Source of the DNA: Amorphoplanes digitatis
GTDB taxonomy: Bacteria > Actinomycetota > Actinomycetes > Mycobacteriales > Micromonosporaceae
Assembly: GCF_014205335.1 (NCBI RefSeq)
Contig: NZ_JACHNH010000001.1
Span: forward strand, 4,086,501-4,150,500
DNA: 64,000 nt
Direction: 5' to 3'
The translations under genes were made by a program, and so were the position numbers. The notes below the pieces were generated by a model. The model was not told the DNA's origin. It did not search any database and saw only the letters and a program-made list of their open reading frames with translations. This document shows positions 18,101 to 24,793 of this stretch, piece after piece; the stretch's first letter is position 1, and each line of letters begins with the position of its first letter.

Positions 18101-18353
18101 GCAGCTCGTCGGTCACCGCGGCGGCGGTGCGCCGCGCGACGACCTGCTCGGCCCAGGTCAGCGCCGCCCGCAGCGCGAACGCACCGGCGAGCAGCGCGAG
18201 CGCGTCGCGGCCGGTGACGATGCGGGCCAGGGCGACGGCGACGGCGAGCGTCGCCGCCGCCTGCCCGGCGCCGAGCAGGGCCAGGACCCCGATTCCGGTA
18301 CGGCCGGAGCGCGCGTGCCGCAGCAGCCGCGGGTCGATCGGCCCCCGGCTCAA
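15111..18353 (-). CDS. cydDC: Fused ABC exporter CydDC for cytochrome bd assembly
   Basis: 1080 residues. CydD and CydC, separate in enteric bacteria, are joined in one chain as in many actinomycetes. Each half has a six-helix exporter domain followed by an ATPase. The first ATPase has Walker A GASGAGKTT, signature VSAGQRQR and Walker B VLLLDEPT; the second has GPSGGGKST, ISGGQRRR and LLILDEPT. A Pro-rich linker joins the halves. The start is TTG 18353, overlapping the cydB stop as TTGA. The complex exports thiols or haem-related cargo needed to assemble the bd oxidase encoded just upstream. Confidence 0.9.
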   Translation of the reverse strand: MSRGPIDPRLLRHARSGRTGIGVLALLGAGQAAATLAVAVALARIVTGRDALALLAGAFALRAALTWAEQVVARRTAAAVTDELRRSALAAALRRGPAWVAGYGAGRLSAVLSGGLDSLRPWFSGYLPALVLGVALPPLVIVAMAVADPASALVALVTLPLIPVLGALIGWATQRKAQAAWESDARLAGHFLDVVHGLPTLRVFGRAERQTAVVREMTGRHRRATVRVLRVAFLSSTALDLVATLSVGLIAVEAGLRVAAGSMPLGPALLVILLAPEVYRPLREMAARYHASADASAVISDVDEILADEAGFVPADAVIADGRFGSGGPRPAVLASRLRVRYPGATADALALDSLAVREGELVALRGASGAGKTTALRVLAGLQPALGGRIELSGPGLLYLPQRPALPHARAVADVFPGAGEEEIRAELRGVGLEIPPGTVLGEHGGGVSAGQRQRIALAAVLRAARRRPAVLLLDEPTAHLDAAAEDLVIARLRAAAAAGCAVLVVAHRPALLAAADRVIDVPPPAPVPADPPHPPPAPTAGPSPRAPADGFLPPWFARRVSRPGTAVGLGAASWLAGTVLTGAAAWLLVRAAGLPPVLTLSAAVVLVRGSAVARPLLRYLERLVSHDVAFARLGEWRARVFANLVPRTPGPRLHRRGDLLTRVADDVDARVDGLLRGILPALAAAATLAVGAATAALMLPAAAAPLAAGLLVSAVLAPALAARHATRIEAATGRARAELRDAVVETVDGIEELAGRDRGDALAVPDRRSRRLARLEARAARSAGAAAALSHLGWGLAVAGTAVVAARGGLSHEWATVLLLAVVALGEPVAALPGAAVARRRAAGARTRLAEIAARRPAAAPRAAGPGGDVTLRGLVAGWDPDREPALRDVDLDLPAGSRIAVLGPSGGGKSTLAAVLAGLLDPWAGTVTGVGRAVLVGDGTDHVFASTVRENLRLARPGATDDELRAALARVRLDDWLARQPDGLGTWLGTGGGTISGGQRRRLATARALLARPDLLILDEPTEGIDEAGAAALMDDLLAASAGHTVLLLTHRTEGLDRVDASFELRDGRLAEAVAAR

Positions 18354-19330
18354 GACGGCACCCGCTCGCTGGCGACCCGGCGCCGGAACACCCAGTACGA
18401 GTACGCCTGGTAGACCAGCACGCCCGGTAGCACGATCACGCCGGCGACGCTGAGCAGCCGCAGGGCCGAGTCGGTCGCCGCGGCGCCGGTCATGGTCAGC
18501 GACCACGCCGGATCGAGCGTGCTGCGCAGCACCACGTCGCCGTGCGCGGTGAACACGGCGACCACCGCGCCCGCGATGCCCAGGGCGGCGCCGCCGAAGG
18601 CCGGGACCTCCGCGCCGCTGCGGGCGAGCATCGCGAGGCCCGCGCAGAGCACCGCCGCCGCGAGGGCCGGCCGCGACCCGGTGCCGAGGCCGGCCGCGCC
18701 GAGGGCCAGCGCCCCGCCGGTGGACAGGGCGACGCTCAGGCGCCGCGCGCGCTCGCGTACCGGGCCGGTGGTGCGCAGGGCGAGGAACATCGCGCCGATC
18801 AGCAGCGTCGCGAACAGGGCCGCAGCGGCACCGGCGAGCGCGGGAACGCTGAGCAGCGGCGCGGTGCTGCGGTGCAGGCCGGCGCCGGTGACCTGGCCGT
18901 CGGCGCCGAGCGCGAGTCCGTGGGTGAGTACGCCGAGCACCGCGCCCCAGAGCAGCACGATCCCGGCCGAGCTGGCGGCGAGGGCCGCGTCGCAGCGCCG
19001 CCGCCAGCGTTCGCCGTCGCCCTTGCCGCGGAACTCCAGCGCGACGCCGCGGACCGCGAGCAGCAGCAGCAGCGCGACCATCGGCAGGTACAGGCCGGAG
19101 AGCAGGGCCGCGTACCAGTCGGGGAAGGCCGCGAACGTCACGCCGATCGCGGCGACCAGCCAGACCTCGTTGCCGTCCCAGAACGGGCCGACGGTGCGGA
19201 CGATCGCGCCGCGCTCGTGGTCGTCGCGGCCGGCGACCGGGCCGAGCATGCCGACGCCGAAGTCGAAGCCCTCGAGGACGAAGAACAGCACCCAGCAGAG
19301 GACCACCAGGCCGAACCAGACAGTCACCAT
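18350..19330 (-). CDS. cydB: Cytochrome bd ubiquinol oxidase subunit II
   Basis: 326 residues with about eight membrane helices. The family start MVTVWFGLVVLCWVLFFVLEG and FDFGVGMLGP is intact, and the conserved GPFWDGNEVWLV segment follows. The ribosome site GGAG is about 11 bases before ATG 19330. It is the second gene of cydA-cydB-cydDC, with 14 bases after cydA and a four-base overlap with cydDC. With CydA it forms the high-affinity terminal oxidase that reduces oxygen to water at low oxygen or under respiratory inhibition. Confidence 0.93.
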   Translation of the reverse strand: MVTVWFGLVVLCWVLFFVLEGFDFGVGMLGPVAGRDDHERGAIVRTVGPFWDGNEVWLVAAIGVTFAAFPDWYAALLSGLYLPMVALLLLLAVRGVALEFRGKGDGERWRRRCDAALAASSAGIVLLWGAVLGVLTHGLALGADGQVTGAGLHRSTAPLLSVPALAGAAAALFATLLIGAMFLALRTTGPVRERARRLSVALSTGGALALGAAGLGTGSRPALAAAVLCAGLAMLARSGAEVPAFGGAALGIAGAVVAVFTAHGDVVLRSTLDPAWSLTMTGAAATDSALRLLSVAGVIVLPGVLVYQAYSYWVFRRRVASERVPS

Positions 19331-19344
19331 CGTTTCGTCGCTCC

Positions 19345-20739
19345 TCAGTAGACCGGTGCTTCGGCGAGCGCGGCGCCGGCCGGTGCCGGGTCCGGTGCCG
19401 GGGTGAGTGGCCGCCGGGTGAGCTGCCGGACCAGGCGCAGCCAGACGACGGCGAGCGCGCCGTACACGGCGGTGAATCCGATCAGGGAGGCCAGGACCTC
19501 GGCGGCGGTCAGGCCGGGGGAGATGCCGTCGGCGACCCGGGAGATCCCGAACGCGAGCCACGGCTGGCGGGCGGTCTCGGTGAAGAGCCAGCCGAAGGTG
19601 TTGGCGGCGGTCGGCAGCAGCGGGATCAGCGGCAGGAGGCGCAGGAGCAGCCGGCCCGCCCGGCCGCGGCCGGGGGTGCGGCCGCCGCGGGTCGACCACA
19701 GGTAGAGCGCGGCGGCCGCCATGGCCAGCATGCCGACGCCGATCATGAGCCGGAAGGTCCAGAACGCGACGGGGATCATCGGCACGTAGCTGCCCGGCCC
19801 GAACTGGGCGGCGTACTGGGCCTGCAGGTCGTCGATGCCCTGTACCTCGGCGCCGGGGCCGCCCTTGGCCAGGATCGAGAGCAGCCAGGGCACCTCGATG
19901 CTGAAGAACGGCTTGCCGCCGCTGATGTCGCCGACCGCGAAGATCGAGAACGGCGCGCCGGTCGTGGTCTCGTACAGCGACTCGGCGGCGGCCATCTTCA
20001 TCGGCTGCACCTCGGTGATCACCTTGCCGAGGTGGTCGCCGGTCAGGGCGGTCAGCGCGCCGCCCGCGACGGTCATCCAGGCGCCGAGGCGGGCGAGGGG
20101 GTGGAACCCGGCGTCGGACGCCGTGCGCCGCACGGCGACGGCCAGCAGCAGCGACCCGCCCACCATGATCGCCCCGGCGAGGGTGTGCGGGAACGCGGCC
20201 AGGTTGACCTTGTTGAGCAGCAGGGCGCCGAAGTCGTCGAGGCGGGCCCGCCCGGTGACCGGGTCCAGCGAGTAGGCGACCGGGTTCTGCATGAACGAGT
20301 TCGCGGCCAGGATGATGAACGCGGACAGCACCGTGCCGACGGCGACGACCACGATCGTCGCGGCGTGCAGCCGCCGCGGCAGCCGGTCCCAGCCGAAGTA
20401 CCACAGGGCCAGGAACGTGGCCTCGAGGAAGAACGCGAGCATGCCCTCGACGGCGAGCGTCGGGCCGAACACGTCGCCGTAGAAGCGGGCGAAGTTGCTC
20501 CACGCCATGCCGAACTGGAACTCCTGCACGAGCCCGGTGACGACGCCGACGGCGAACGTGACGATGAGCAGCCCGCCGACGAACTTGGTGAGCCGCAGGT
20601 AGTTCTCCCGGCCGGTGCGCAGCCAGGCGATCTCCAGGCCGGCGGCGGCGCAGGCGAGGCTGATCGACAGCGGCACGAAGAAGTAGTGGTAGATCGTCAC
20701 CACCGCGAACTGGAGCCGGGTCAGGTCGAGCACATCCAT
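19345..20739 (-). CDS. cydA: Cytochrome bd ubiquinol oxidase subunit I
   Basis: 464 residues. The N-terminus LDLTRLQFAVVTIYHYFFVP carries the haem b595 ligand His. The helices around GLVQEFQFGMAWSNFARFYG and the long quinol (Q) loop with GDHLGKVITEVQPMKMAAAE are characteristic. GWLFTETARQPW matches the conserved GRQPW-type C-terminal motif. First gene of the bd operon, started by ATG 20739 behind GAGGGGGAT. Its promoter region holds two BlaI-type operators shared with the divergent blaI gene, so expression is probably relieved when BlaI is inactivated. Confidence 0.93.
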   Translation of the reverse strand: MDVLDLTRLQFAVVTIYHYFFVPLSISLACAAAGLEIAWLRTGRENYLRLTKFVGGLLIVTFAVGVVTGLVQEFQFGMAWSNFARFYGDVFGPTLAVEGMLAFFLEATFLALWYFGWDRLPRRLHAATIVVVAVGTVLSAFIILAANSFMQNPVAYSLDPVTGRARLDDFGALLLNKVNLAAFPHTLAGAIMVGGSLLLAVAVRRTASDAGFHPLARLGAWMTVAGGALTALTGDHLGKVITEVQPMKMAAAESLYETTTGAPFSIFAVGDISGGKPFFSIEVPWLLSILAKGGPGAEVQGIDDLQAQYAAQFGPGSYVPMIPVAFWTFRLMIGVGMLAMAAAALYLWSTRGGRTPGRGRAGRLLLRLLPLIPLLPTAANTFGWLFTETARQPWLAFGISRVADGISPGLTAAEVLASLIGFTAVYGALAVVWLRLVRQLTRRPLTPAPDPAPAGAALAEAPVY

Positions 20740-20753
20740 GGGTGATCCCCCTC

Positions 20754-20789
20754 TACGACGATGCGTAGTAGATACTACGGGTCGTAGTA
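20754..20789. promoter_or_regulatory. Two adjacent BlaI/MecI-type operators
   Basis: Two 17-bp dyads of the form TAC(T/G)AC-N5-GTAGTA lie back to back: 20754-20770 (TACGAC GATGC GTAGTA) and 20773-20789 (TACTAC GGGTC GTAGTA). They match the known BlaI/MecI consensus (TACTAC/GTAGTA half sites). They occupy the 76-base gap between divergent cydA and blaI, so one repressor can control both. Confidence 0.85.
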
Positions 20790-20815
20790 CGACGCTGTGC
20801 AGTAGAGTGGGCCGC

Positions 20816-21184
20816 ATGGCACTGGGGGACCTGGAGCGCGAGGTCATGGCGCAGTTGTGGGACGCGTGCGCGCCGCTGACCGTGCGACAGGTGCACGACG
20901 GGCTGAGCCGCGACCGCGACCTGGCGTACACGACGGTGATGACCGTGCTGGACCGGCTCGCCAAGAAGGGCGTCGTGCTCCAGCAGCGCGCCGACCGCGC
21001 CTACCGCTACGCGCCCGCGCAGAGCCGCGAGGAGATGACGGCCGCCCTGATGCTCGACGCGCTCAGCGCCGCGCCCGACGGCGTCCGCGACGCGGCGCTC
21101 GCGCACTTCGTCGGCCGGATCGACCCGTCCGCGCTCACCGCCGCGATCGAGGCGGCGCGGAGGGACCCGGGCGCCGCCCGGTGA
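20816..21184 (+). CDS. blaI: BlaI/MecI-family transcriptional repressor
   Basis: 122 residues. The winged helix is GDLEREVMAQLWDACAPLTV, then QVHDGLSRDRDLAYTTVMTV and LDRLAKKGVVLQQ, a close family match; the C-terminal helices mediate dimerisation. Start at ATG 20816. Its stop overlaps the start of the M56 peptidase gene (GTGA), the usual repressor-sensor pairing. The operators just upstream imply autoregulation and control of the divergent bd oxidase operon. Mycobacterial BlaI is known to affect respiration genes, so this wiring is a plausible general actinobacterial theme. Confidence 0.92.
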   Translation: MALGDLEREVMAQLWDACAPLTVRQVHDGLSRDRDLAYTTVMTVLDRLAKKGVVLQQRADRAYRYAPAQSREEMTAALMLDALSAAPDGVRDAALAHFVGRIDPSALTAAIEAARRDPGAAR

Positions 21185-22098
21185 CCGCGCTGCTGCTCGG
21201 CGCGCTCGGGCTGACCCTGTCCCTCGCCGTTCCGGGGATCCTCGCGACGGCACGCTGGCCCGACCGGGCGCCGGCCGCCGCGGTGCTGCTCTGGCAGAGC
21301 GTCACCCTCGCCGGGGTGCTCTGCGCGCTCGGCGTGGTGCTGGCCGGCCCGCAGGAGCTGGTCAGCGAGCTGGGCTCGGGGCGGATGGTGGGCGCGGCCG
21401 CGCTGATCGGCGCCCTCGCCGTCGCCGCGCTGATCATCCTGCGGCTGCTGGTCTCGCTGTTCCGGGTCGCCACCCGGGCGCGGGCCCGCCGGGCCCGGCA
21501 CCGGATGCTCGTCGACCTGCTCGACACCGCCGAGCGGCACGGCGAGCTGCCGGCCGAGGTGCCCGACGGGCTGCGGGTGCTGCACGGGCCCTTGCCGGTC
21601 GCGTACTGCCTGCCGGGGCGCTCGTCGCGGGTGGTGCTCAGCAGTGGCGCGCTGCGGGTCCTGGACGCCGCGCAGGTGGGCGTCGTCATCGCGCACGAGC
21701 AGGCACACCTGCGGCACCGCCACGACGTGGTGATGGAGTCGTTCACCGCGTTCTACCGGGCAGTGCCGCGCCCGCTGCGCAGCCGCGCGCCGCTCGAGGC
21801 CGTACACCTGCTGTTGGAGATGGTCGCGGACGACGCGGCCCGGCGGCGCGGCGGCGCGGCCGCGCTGCGCACGGCCCTCGCGCTGCTCGGCGACGCGGTC
21901 AGCCCGGACGCGCCGGCCGGGGCCGGCGGGGCCGAGGCGGAGCGCCGGCGCCGGATGGACCGGCTGGCCGGCGCCGACCCGCGGTCGGCCGGCCTGACCG
22001 TCGCGGCGGCCGGCGCGGCGGCCGGGTTGCTGGTGTTACCGACAGTGATCGTGGTGCTGCCCTGGCTGGACCGGGCCTTCTCCGCGTGGCCCCTTTAA
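21181..22098 (+). CDS. M56-family membrane metallopeptidase (BlaR1-like, no sensor domain)
   Basis: 305 residues from GTG 21181, coupled to blaI. Membrane helices flank a cytoplasmic zinc protease domain with the HEQAH (HExxH) motif in VVIAHEQAHLRHRHD, plus VLSSGALRVL before it. A further acidic ligand probably lies in LLLEMVADDAARRRGG. Unlike staphylococcal BlaR1 there is no extracellular penicillin-binding sensor. It probably cleaves BlaI on an unknown envelope or respiratory signal and so derepresses the bd oxidase. Confidence 0.9.
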   Translation: MTALLLGALGLTLSLAVPGILATARWPDRAPAAAVLLWQSVTLAGVLCALGVVLAGPQELVSELGSGRMVGAAALIGALAVAALIILRLLVSLFRVATRARARRARHRMLVDLLDTAERHGELPAEVPDGLRVLHGPLPVAYCLPGRSSRVVLSSGALRVLDAAQVGVVIAHEQAHLRHRHDVVMESFTAFYRAVPRPLRSRAPLEAVHLLLEMVADDAARRRGGAAALRTALALLGDAVSPDAPAGAGGAEAERRRRMDRLAGADPRSAGLTVAAAGAAAGLLVLPTVIVVLPWLDRAFSAWPL

Positions 22099-22199
22099 GT
22101 CTCCATTAATTACTGAGGGTCACTGGGTGTTATGCGGTGTGTGCCCTGGTAATGCCGGGTTCTCTTACCCATTGATCGGGAGTACGGTGGTGCCGGCTC

Positions 22200-22365
22200 G
22201 GCAGTCCCCCCTCGTCCGAACCCCCGGGCGAACTGACGGGCCACCGCCTAATCGTGTTTCACGAGCCGGGGACCCAGGAAACCGGGGTCAAGCCACAGCT
22301 CCATCGTGGCCGGGCGTGCTTCCCGCCCGAACCCGTCAGCTAACCCGGTCGGCGGATGAGGGAAG
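22200..22365 (+). ncRNA. c-di-AMP riboswitch (ydaO/yuaA class)
   Basis: The 285-base leader of the NlpC/P60 gene carries the actinobacterial ydaO-class hallmarks in order: the CGAACCCCCGGGCG region, GGAAACCGGGGTCAAGCC at about 22277-22294, and the closing CCCGTCAGCTAACCCGGTCGGCGG at about 22332-22355. Known members of this class sit upstream of wall-hydrolase and resuscitation-factor genes in actinomycetes and turn expression off when c-di-AMP is abundant. Boundaries are approximate. No separate terminator stem was resolved between it and the ribosome site AAAGGA. Confidence 0.85.
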
Positions 22366-22383
22366 AAAGGACACTGCACCTAC

Positions 22384-23373
22384 GTGAAACGGATTGAGGC
22401 GCGCCACGCCGCAATTCTGCGCAGCGTCGCGTGCGCCGTCGCCGCGGTCGGGATTCTTCTCGCGCCCGGGGTGGCACACGCGGTGCCGTCACCGTCGAGC
22501 ATCGAAAAGCAGATCGACGAGCAGTGGAACAAGCTGGAACCGGTCATCGAGCAGTACAACAACGTGCACAATCAGCTGCTCAAGAACCGGGCACAGCTCA
22601 AGAAGATCGACAAGCGGCTCGCTCCGCTGGAGCTGCAAGTCAATCTCGCCATGTCGCAGGTGGGCGCCATGGCGGGGCAGGCCTACATGCAGGGTTCGCC
22701 CAACGCATTGAAGGCCATGATCGTCAGTGGCTCGCCGACCGGCCTGACCGAGAAGCTCACGTTCCTCGACCAGCTCGGCCGGCACCAGCGCGAGTCGGTC
22801 GCGGACGTGTCGAAGCTGCGTGACAAGCTCTCGGCCGACAGGCGTGATCTGGACACCCTGACCAATGCTGTCGCGGCGCGCGACAAGCTGCTGGGACAGC
22901 AGAAGAAGGAAATCCAGAAGAAGGTCGACGAGCTGCAGAAGCTGCGGATCAAGGCCTACGGCGCGAACGGCGGCGACGACGGTCAGTTCAAGACGGGACC
23001 CTGTCCGGTCGACTACGCCAACGACAAGGGCGGCCGGGCGGCGCAGAGGGCGTGCGACCTCATCGGCAAGCCTTACGTCTTCGGCGCCGAGGGCCCGAGC
23101 GGTTACGACTGCTCCGGCCTGACCAAGGTGGCGTGGGCGGCCGTCGGGGTGCACCTGGAGCACTACACAGGTGACCAGATCAGGGAGGGCAGATCGGTCA
23201 GCCGCAGTGATCTGCAGCCGGGCGACCTGGTCTTCTACGGCAGTCCCGTGCACCACGTGGGCATCTATGTTGGCGGCAACACCATGGTTCACGCGCCACA
23301 CACCGGTGACCACGTACGCATGGCCTCGATCGACCGCGGCGGTGCCATCACCGGCATCCGACGGCCGGCCTGA
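22384..23373 (+). CDS. Secreted NlpC/P60 peptidoglycan endopeptidase (RipA-like)
   Basis: 329 residues from GTG 22384. A signal peptide ends near AHAVP (about residue 33). A coiled-coil region of about 170 residues follows (repeated Lys/Gln/Leu heptads such as LLKNRAQLKKIDKRLAPLEL). The C-terminal NlpC/P60 domain has Cys243 in YDCSGLTKVAW, His291 in VHHVGIYVG and a third polar residue in the HAPHTGDHV stretch. It cleaves D-Glu-mesoDAP links in stem peptides during daughter-cell separation. The long coiled coil likely holds the enzyme inactive until partners bind. The c-di-AMP riboswitch upstream ties it to osmotic and wall homeostasis. Confidence 0.92.
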   Translation: MKRIEARHAAILRSVACAVAAVGILLAPGVAHAVPSPSSIEKQIDEQWNKLEPVIEQYNNVHNQLLKNRAQLKKIDKRLAPLELQVNLAMSQVGAMAGQAYMQGSPNALKAMIVSGSPTGLTEKLTFLDQLGRHQRESVADVSKLRDKLSADRRDLDTLTNAVAARDKLLGQQKKEIQKKVDELQKLRIKAYGANGGDDGQFKTGPCPVDYANDKGGRAAQRACDLIGKPYVFGAEGPSGYDCSGLTKVAWAAVGVHLEHYTGDQIREGRSVSRSDLQPGDLVFYGSPVHHVGIYVGGNTMVHAPHTGDHVRMASIDRGGAITGIRRPA

Positions 23374-23396
23374 CCTGGGCAGCGCAGCACACGGAG

Positions 23397-23422
23397 AAAG
23401 CCGCCACACCCGTGGCGGCTTT
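23397..23422 (+). terminator. Intrinsic terminator after NlpC/P60 gene
   Basis: An 11-bp perfect stem (AAAGCCGCCAC / GTGGCGGCTTT) with loop ACCC is followed by further Ts. This is a classical rho-independent terminator 24 bases after the stop codon. Confidence 0.93.
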
Positions 23423-23442
23423 TTCTGTACCACAATGATCCG

Positions 23443-24345
23443 ATGTTTCCGGAGGGCTTCACCCGCAACGTCGCCACGGCCTGGGGCGACGCCGGCCGCG
23501 ACTGGCTGGCCGGCCTGCCGGCGCTCATCGACGCCGTGGCCCGGGACTGGCGGCTGACCGTCGGCGCGCCGTACCCGCTGAGCTTCAACTGGGTGGCGCC
23601 CGTGCGCACCGCCGACGGCTCGCCGGCGGTGCTCAAGCTCGGCGTGCCGACGGCGCCCGACCTGGCGTCGGAGGCCGGTGCGCTGTCGTTCTTCGCCGGC
23701 GCGGGCGCGGCCGCGCTGCTGAACCACGACCGGGACCGCGGCGCGCTGCTGCTGGAGCGGGTGGAGCCCGGGCGCACGCTGCGCACCCTGGTCCGCGAAC
23801 ACGACGAGCAGGCCACGGCCGTGCTCGTCGCCATGATGCGGCGCCTGCACCGGCCCGCGCCGCCCGGGCTGCCGTGCCGGGAACTCGCCACCTACGGGGA
23901 CGAGTTCGCCGCGTACCTGCGGCGTTTCCCGGGCGACGGCCCCATTCCGCGTCGCCTCGTCGAGCGGGCCGCCGGGCTCTTCGGCGAGCTGTGCGCCTCC
24001 GCGCCGCGCCGCGTCGTCCTGCACGGCGACCTGCACCACGAGAACGTGCTGGCCGGGACCCGGGAGCCGTGGCTGGCCATCGACCCGCACGGCGTGCTCG
24101 GCGATCCCGGCTACGAGATCGGCGCGGTGCTCTACAACCCGTTCGACGGCGACGAGCCCGTGCTCGACCTGCTCCCGGCGCGCGTCGAGCAGTTCGCGGA
24201 CGGCCTCGCCATGCCGGTCGAGCGGGTGGTCGCCTGGGGTTTCGTGCAGGCCGTGCTCTCGGAGGTCTGGTCCGCCGGTGACGCGGCCGCGTCGCCCGGC
24301 CAGGCACGCGACGTGGCGCTCAGCCTTCAGCCGCGGCTGAGCTGA
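23443..24345 (+). CDS. APH(6)-family aminoglycoside/hydroxyurea phosphotransferase-like protein
   Basis: 300 residues resembling the APH_6_hur family (streptomycin 6-kinase type). VLHGDLHHENVL contains the catalytic Asp (HGDLHxEN), and the magnesium-binding segment is LAIDPHGVLGDPGYEIGAVL. N-terminal SPAVLKLGVP supplies the nucleotide-binding Lys, and ALLLERVEPGRTLRTLV is the hinge. Such proteins phosphorylate streptomycin or related hydroxyls, but many chromosomal homologues have unknown substrates. The 3' end overlaps the convergent marR gene by 26 bases. Confidence 0.85.
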   Translation: MFPEGFTRNVATAWGDAGRDWLAGLPALIDAVARDWRLTVGAPYPLSFNWVAPVRTADGSPAVLKLGVPTAPDLASEAGALSFFAGAGAAALLNHDRDRGALLLERVEPGRTLRTLVREHDEQATAVLVAMMRRLHRPAPPGLPCRELATYGDEFAAYLRRFPGDGPIPRRLVERAAGLFGELCASAPRRVVLHGDLHHENVLAGTREPWLAIDPHGVLGDPGYEIGAVLYNPFDGDEPVLDLLPARVEQFADGLAMPVERVVAWGFVQAVLSEVWSAGDAAASPGQARDVALSLQPRLS

Positions 24346-24739
24346 CCAGGCGCAGCAGCCGCACGAACTCCCCGCGCTCGGCGGCCGACAGCGGCGCGAG
24401 CAGCTCGTCCTGGATCTCCGCGGCCCGCCGCGCCAGGGCCGCCGCGCGCCGGCGTCCCGCCGCGGTCACCGTGACGGTGTTGCGGCGCCGGTCGGCCGGG
24501 TCCGGCCGGCGCTCGACATAGCCGCCGTCGGACAGCTCGTTGAGCGCCGCGACCATGTCGCTGAAGTGGATGTCCGTGCGCCGTCCCAGGTCCGCCTGGC
24601 TGGCCGGCCCGTCGTCGATGAGCGTCGTGAGCAGCCGGTAGTGGTAGCCGCGCGCGCCGATCTCGGCGAAACGCTCGGTGACGAGGCGGTGTGCCAGCGC
24701 CGCGGTCCGGGTCAGCAGCCGGCTCGGGAGGTCGTCCAT
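24320..24739 (-). CDS. MarR-family transcriptional regulator
   Basis: 139 residues with a winged helix (ASQADLGRRTDIHFSDMVAA and LNELSDGGYVERRPDPADRR, the MarR wing) and dimerisation helices at both ends. It is divergent from an epoxide hydrolase gene. Three 15-bp repeats lie between the two, immediately upstream of its own ATG. MarR proteins usually repress the divergent detoxification gene and dissociate on binding a lipophilic ligand, here perhaps an epoxide or its precursor. Confidence 0.88.
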   Translation of the reverse strand: MDDLPSRLLTRTAALAHRLVTERFAEIGARGYHYRLLTTLIDDGPASQADLGRRTDIHFSDMVAALNELSDGGYVERRPDPADRRRNTVTVTAAGRRRAAALARRAAEIQDELLAPLSAAERGEFVRLLRLVSSAAAEG

Positions 24740-24748
24740 GTGTGCAGG

Positions 24749-24793
24749 CTAACATTTGCCATCCTAACGTTAGTCGGCCTAACGTTAGTCGCA
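24749..24793. promoter_or_regulatory. Triple 15-bp direct repeat, MarR operator array
   Basis: Three units begin at 24749, 24764 and 24779. Each starts with CTAAC(A/G)TT(T/A)G; units two and three contain the perfect 10-bp palindrome CTAACGTTAG, while the first is degenerate (CTAACATTTG). The exact 15-base period places the sites about one and a half helical turns apart. The last unit reaches to within four bases of the epoxide-hydrolase ATG. Confidence 0.8.

Noticed and set aside
23443-24345. Acquired aminoglycoside resistance gene
   Set aside because: Composition matches the host and no mobile element is adjacent; more likely a resident APH(6)-family protein of unknown substrate.
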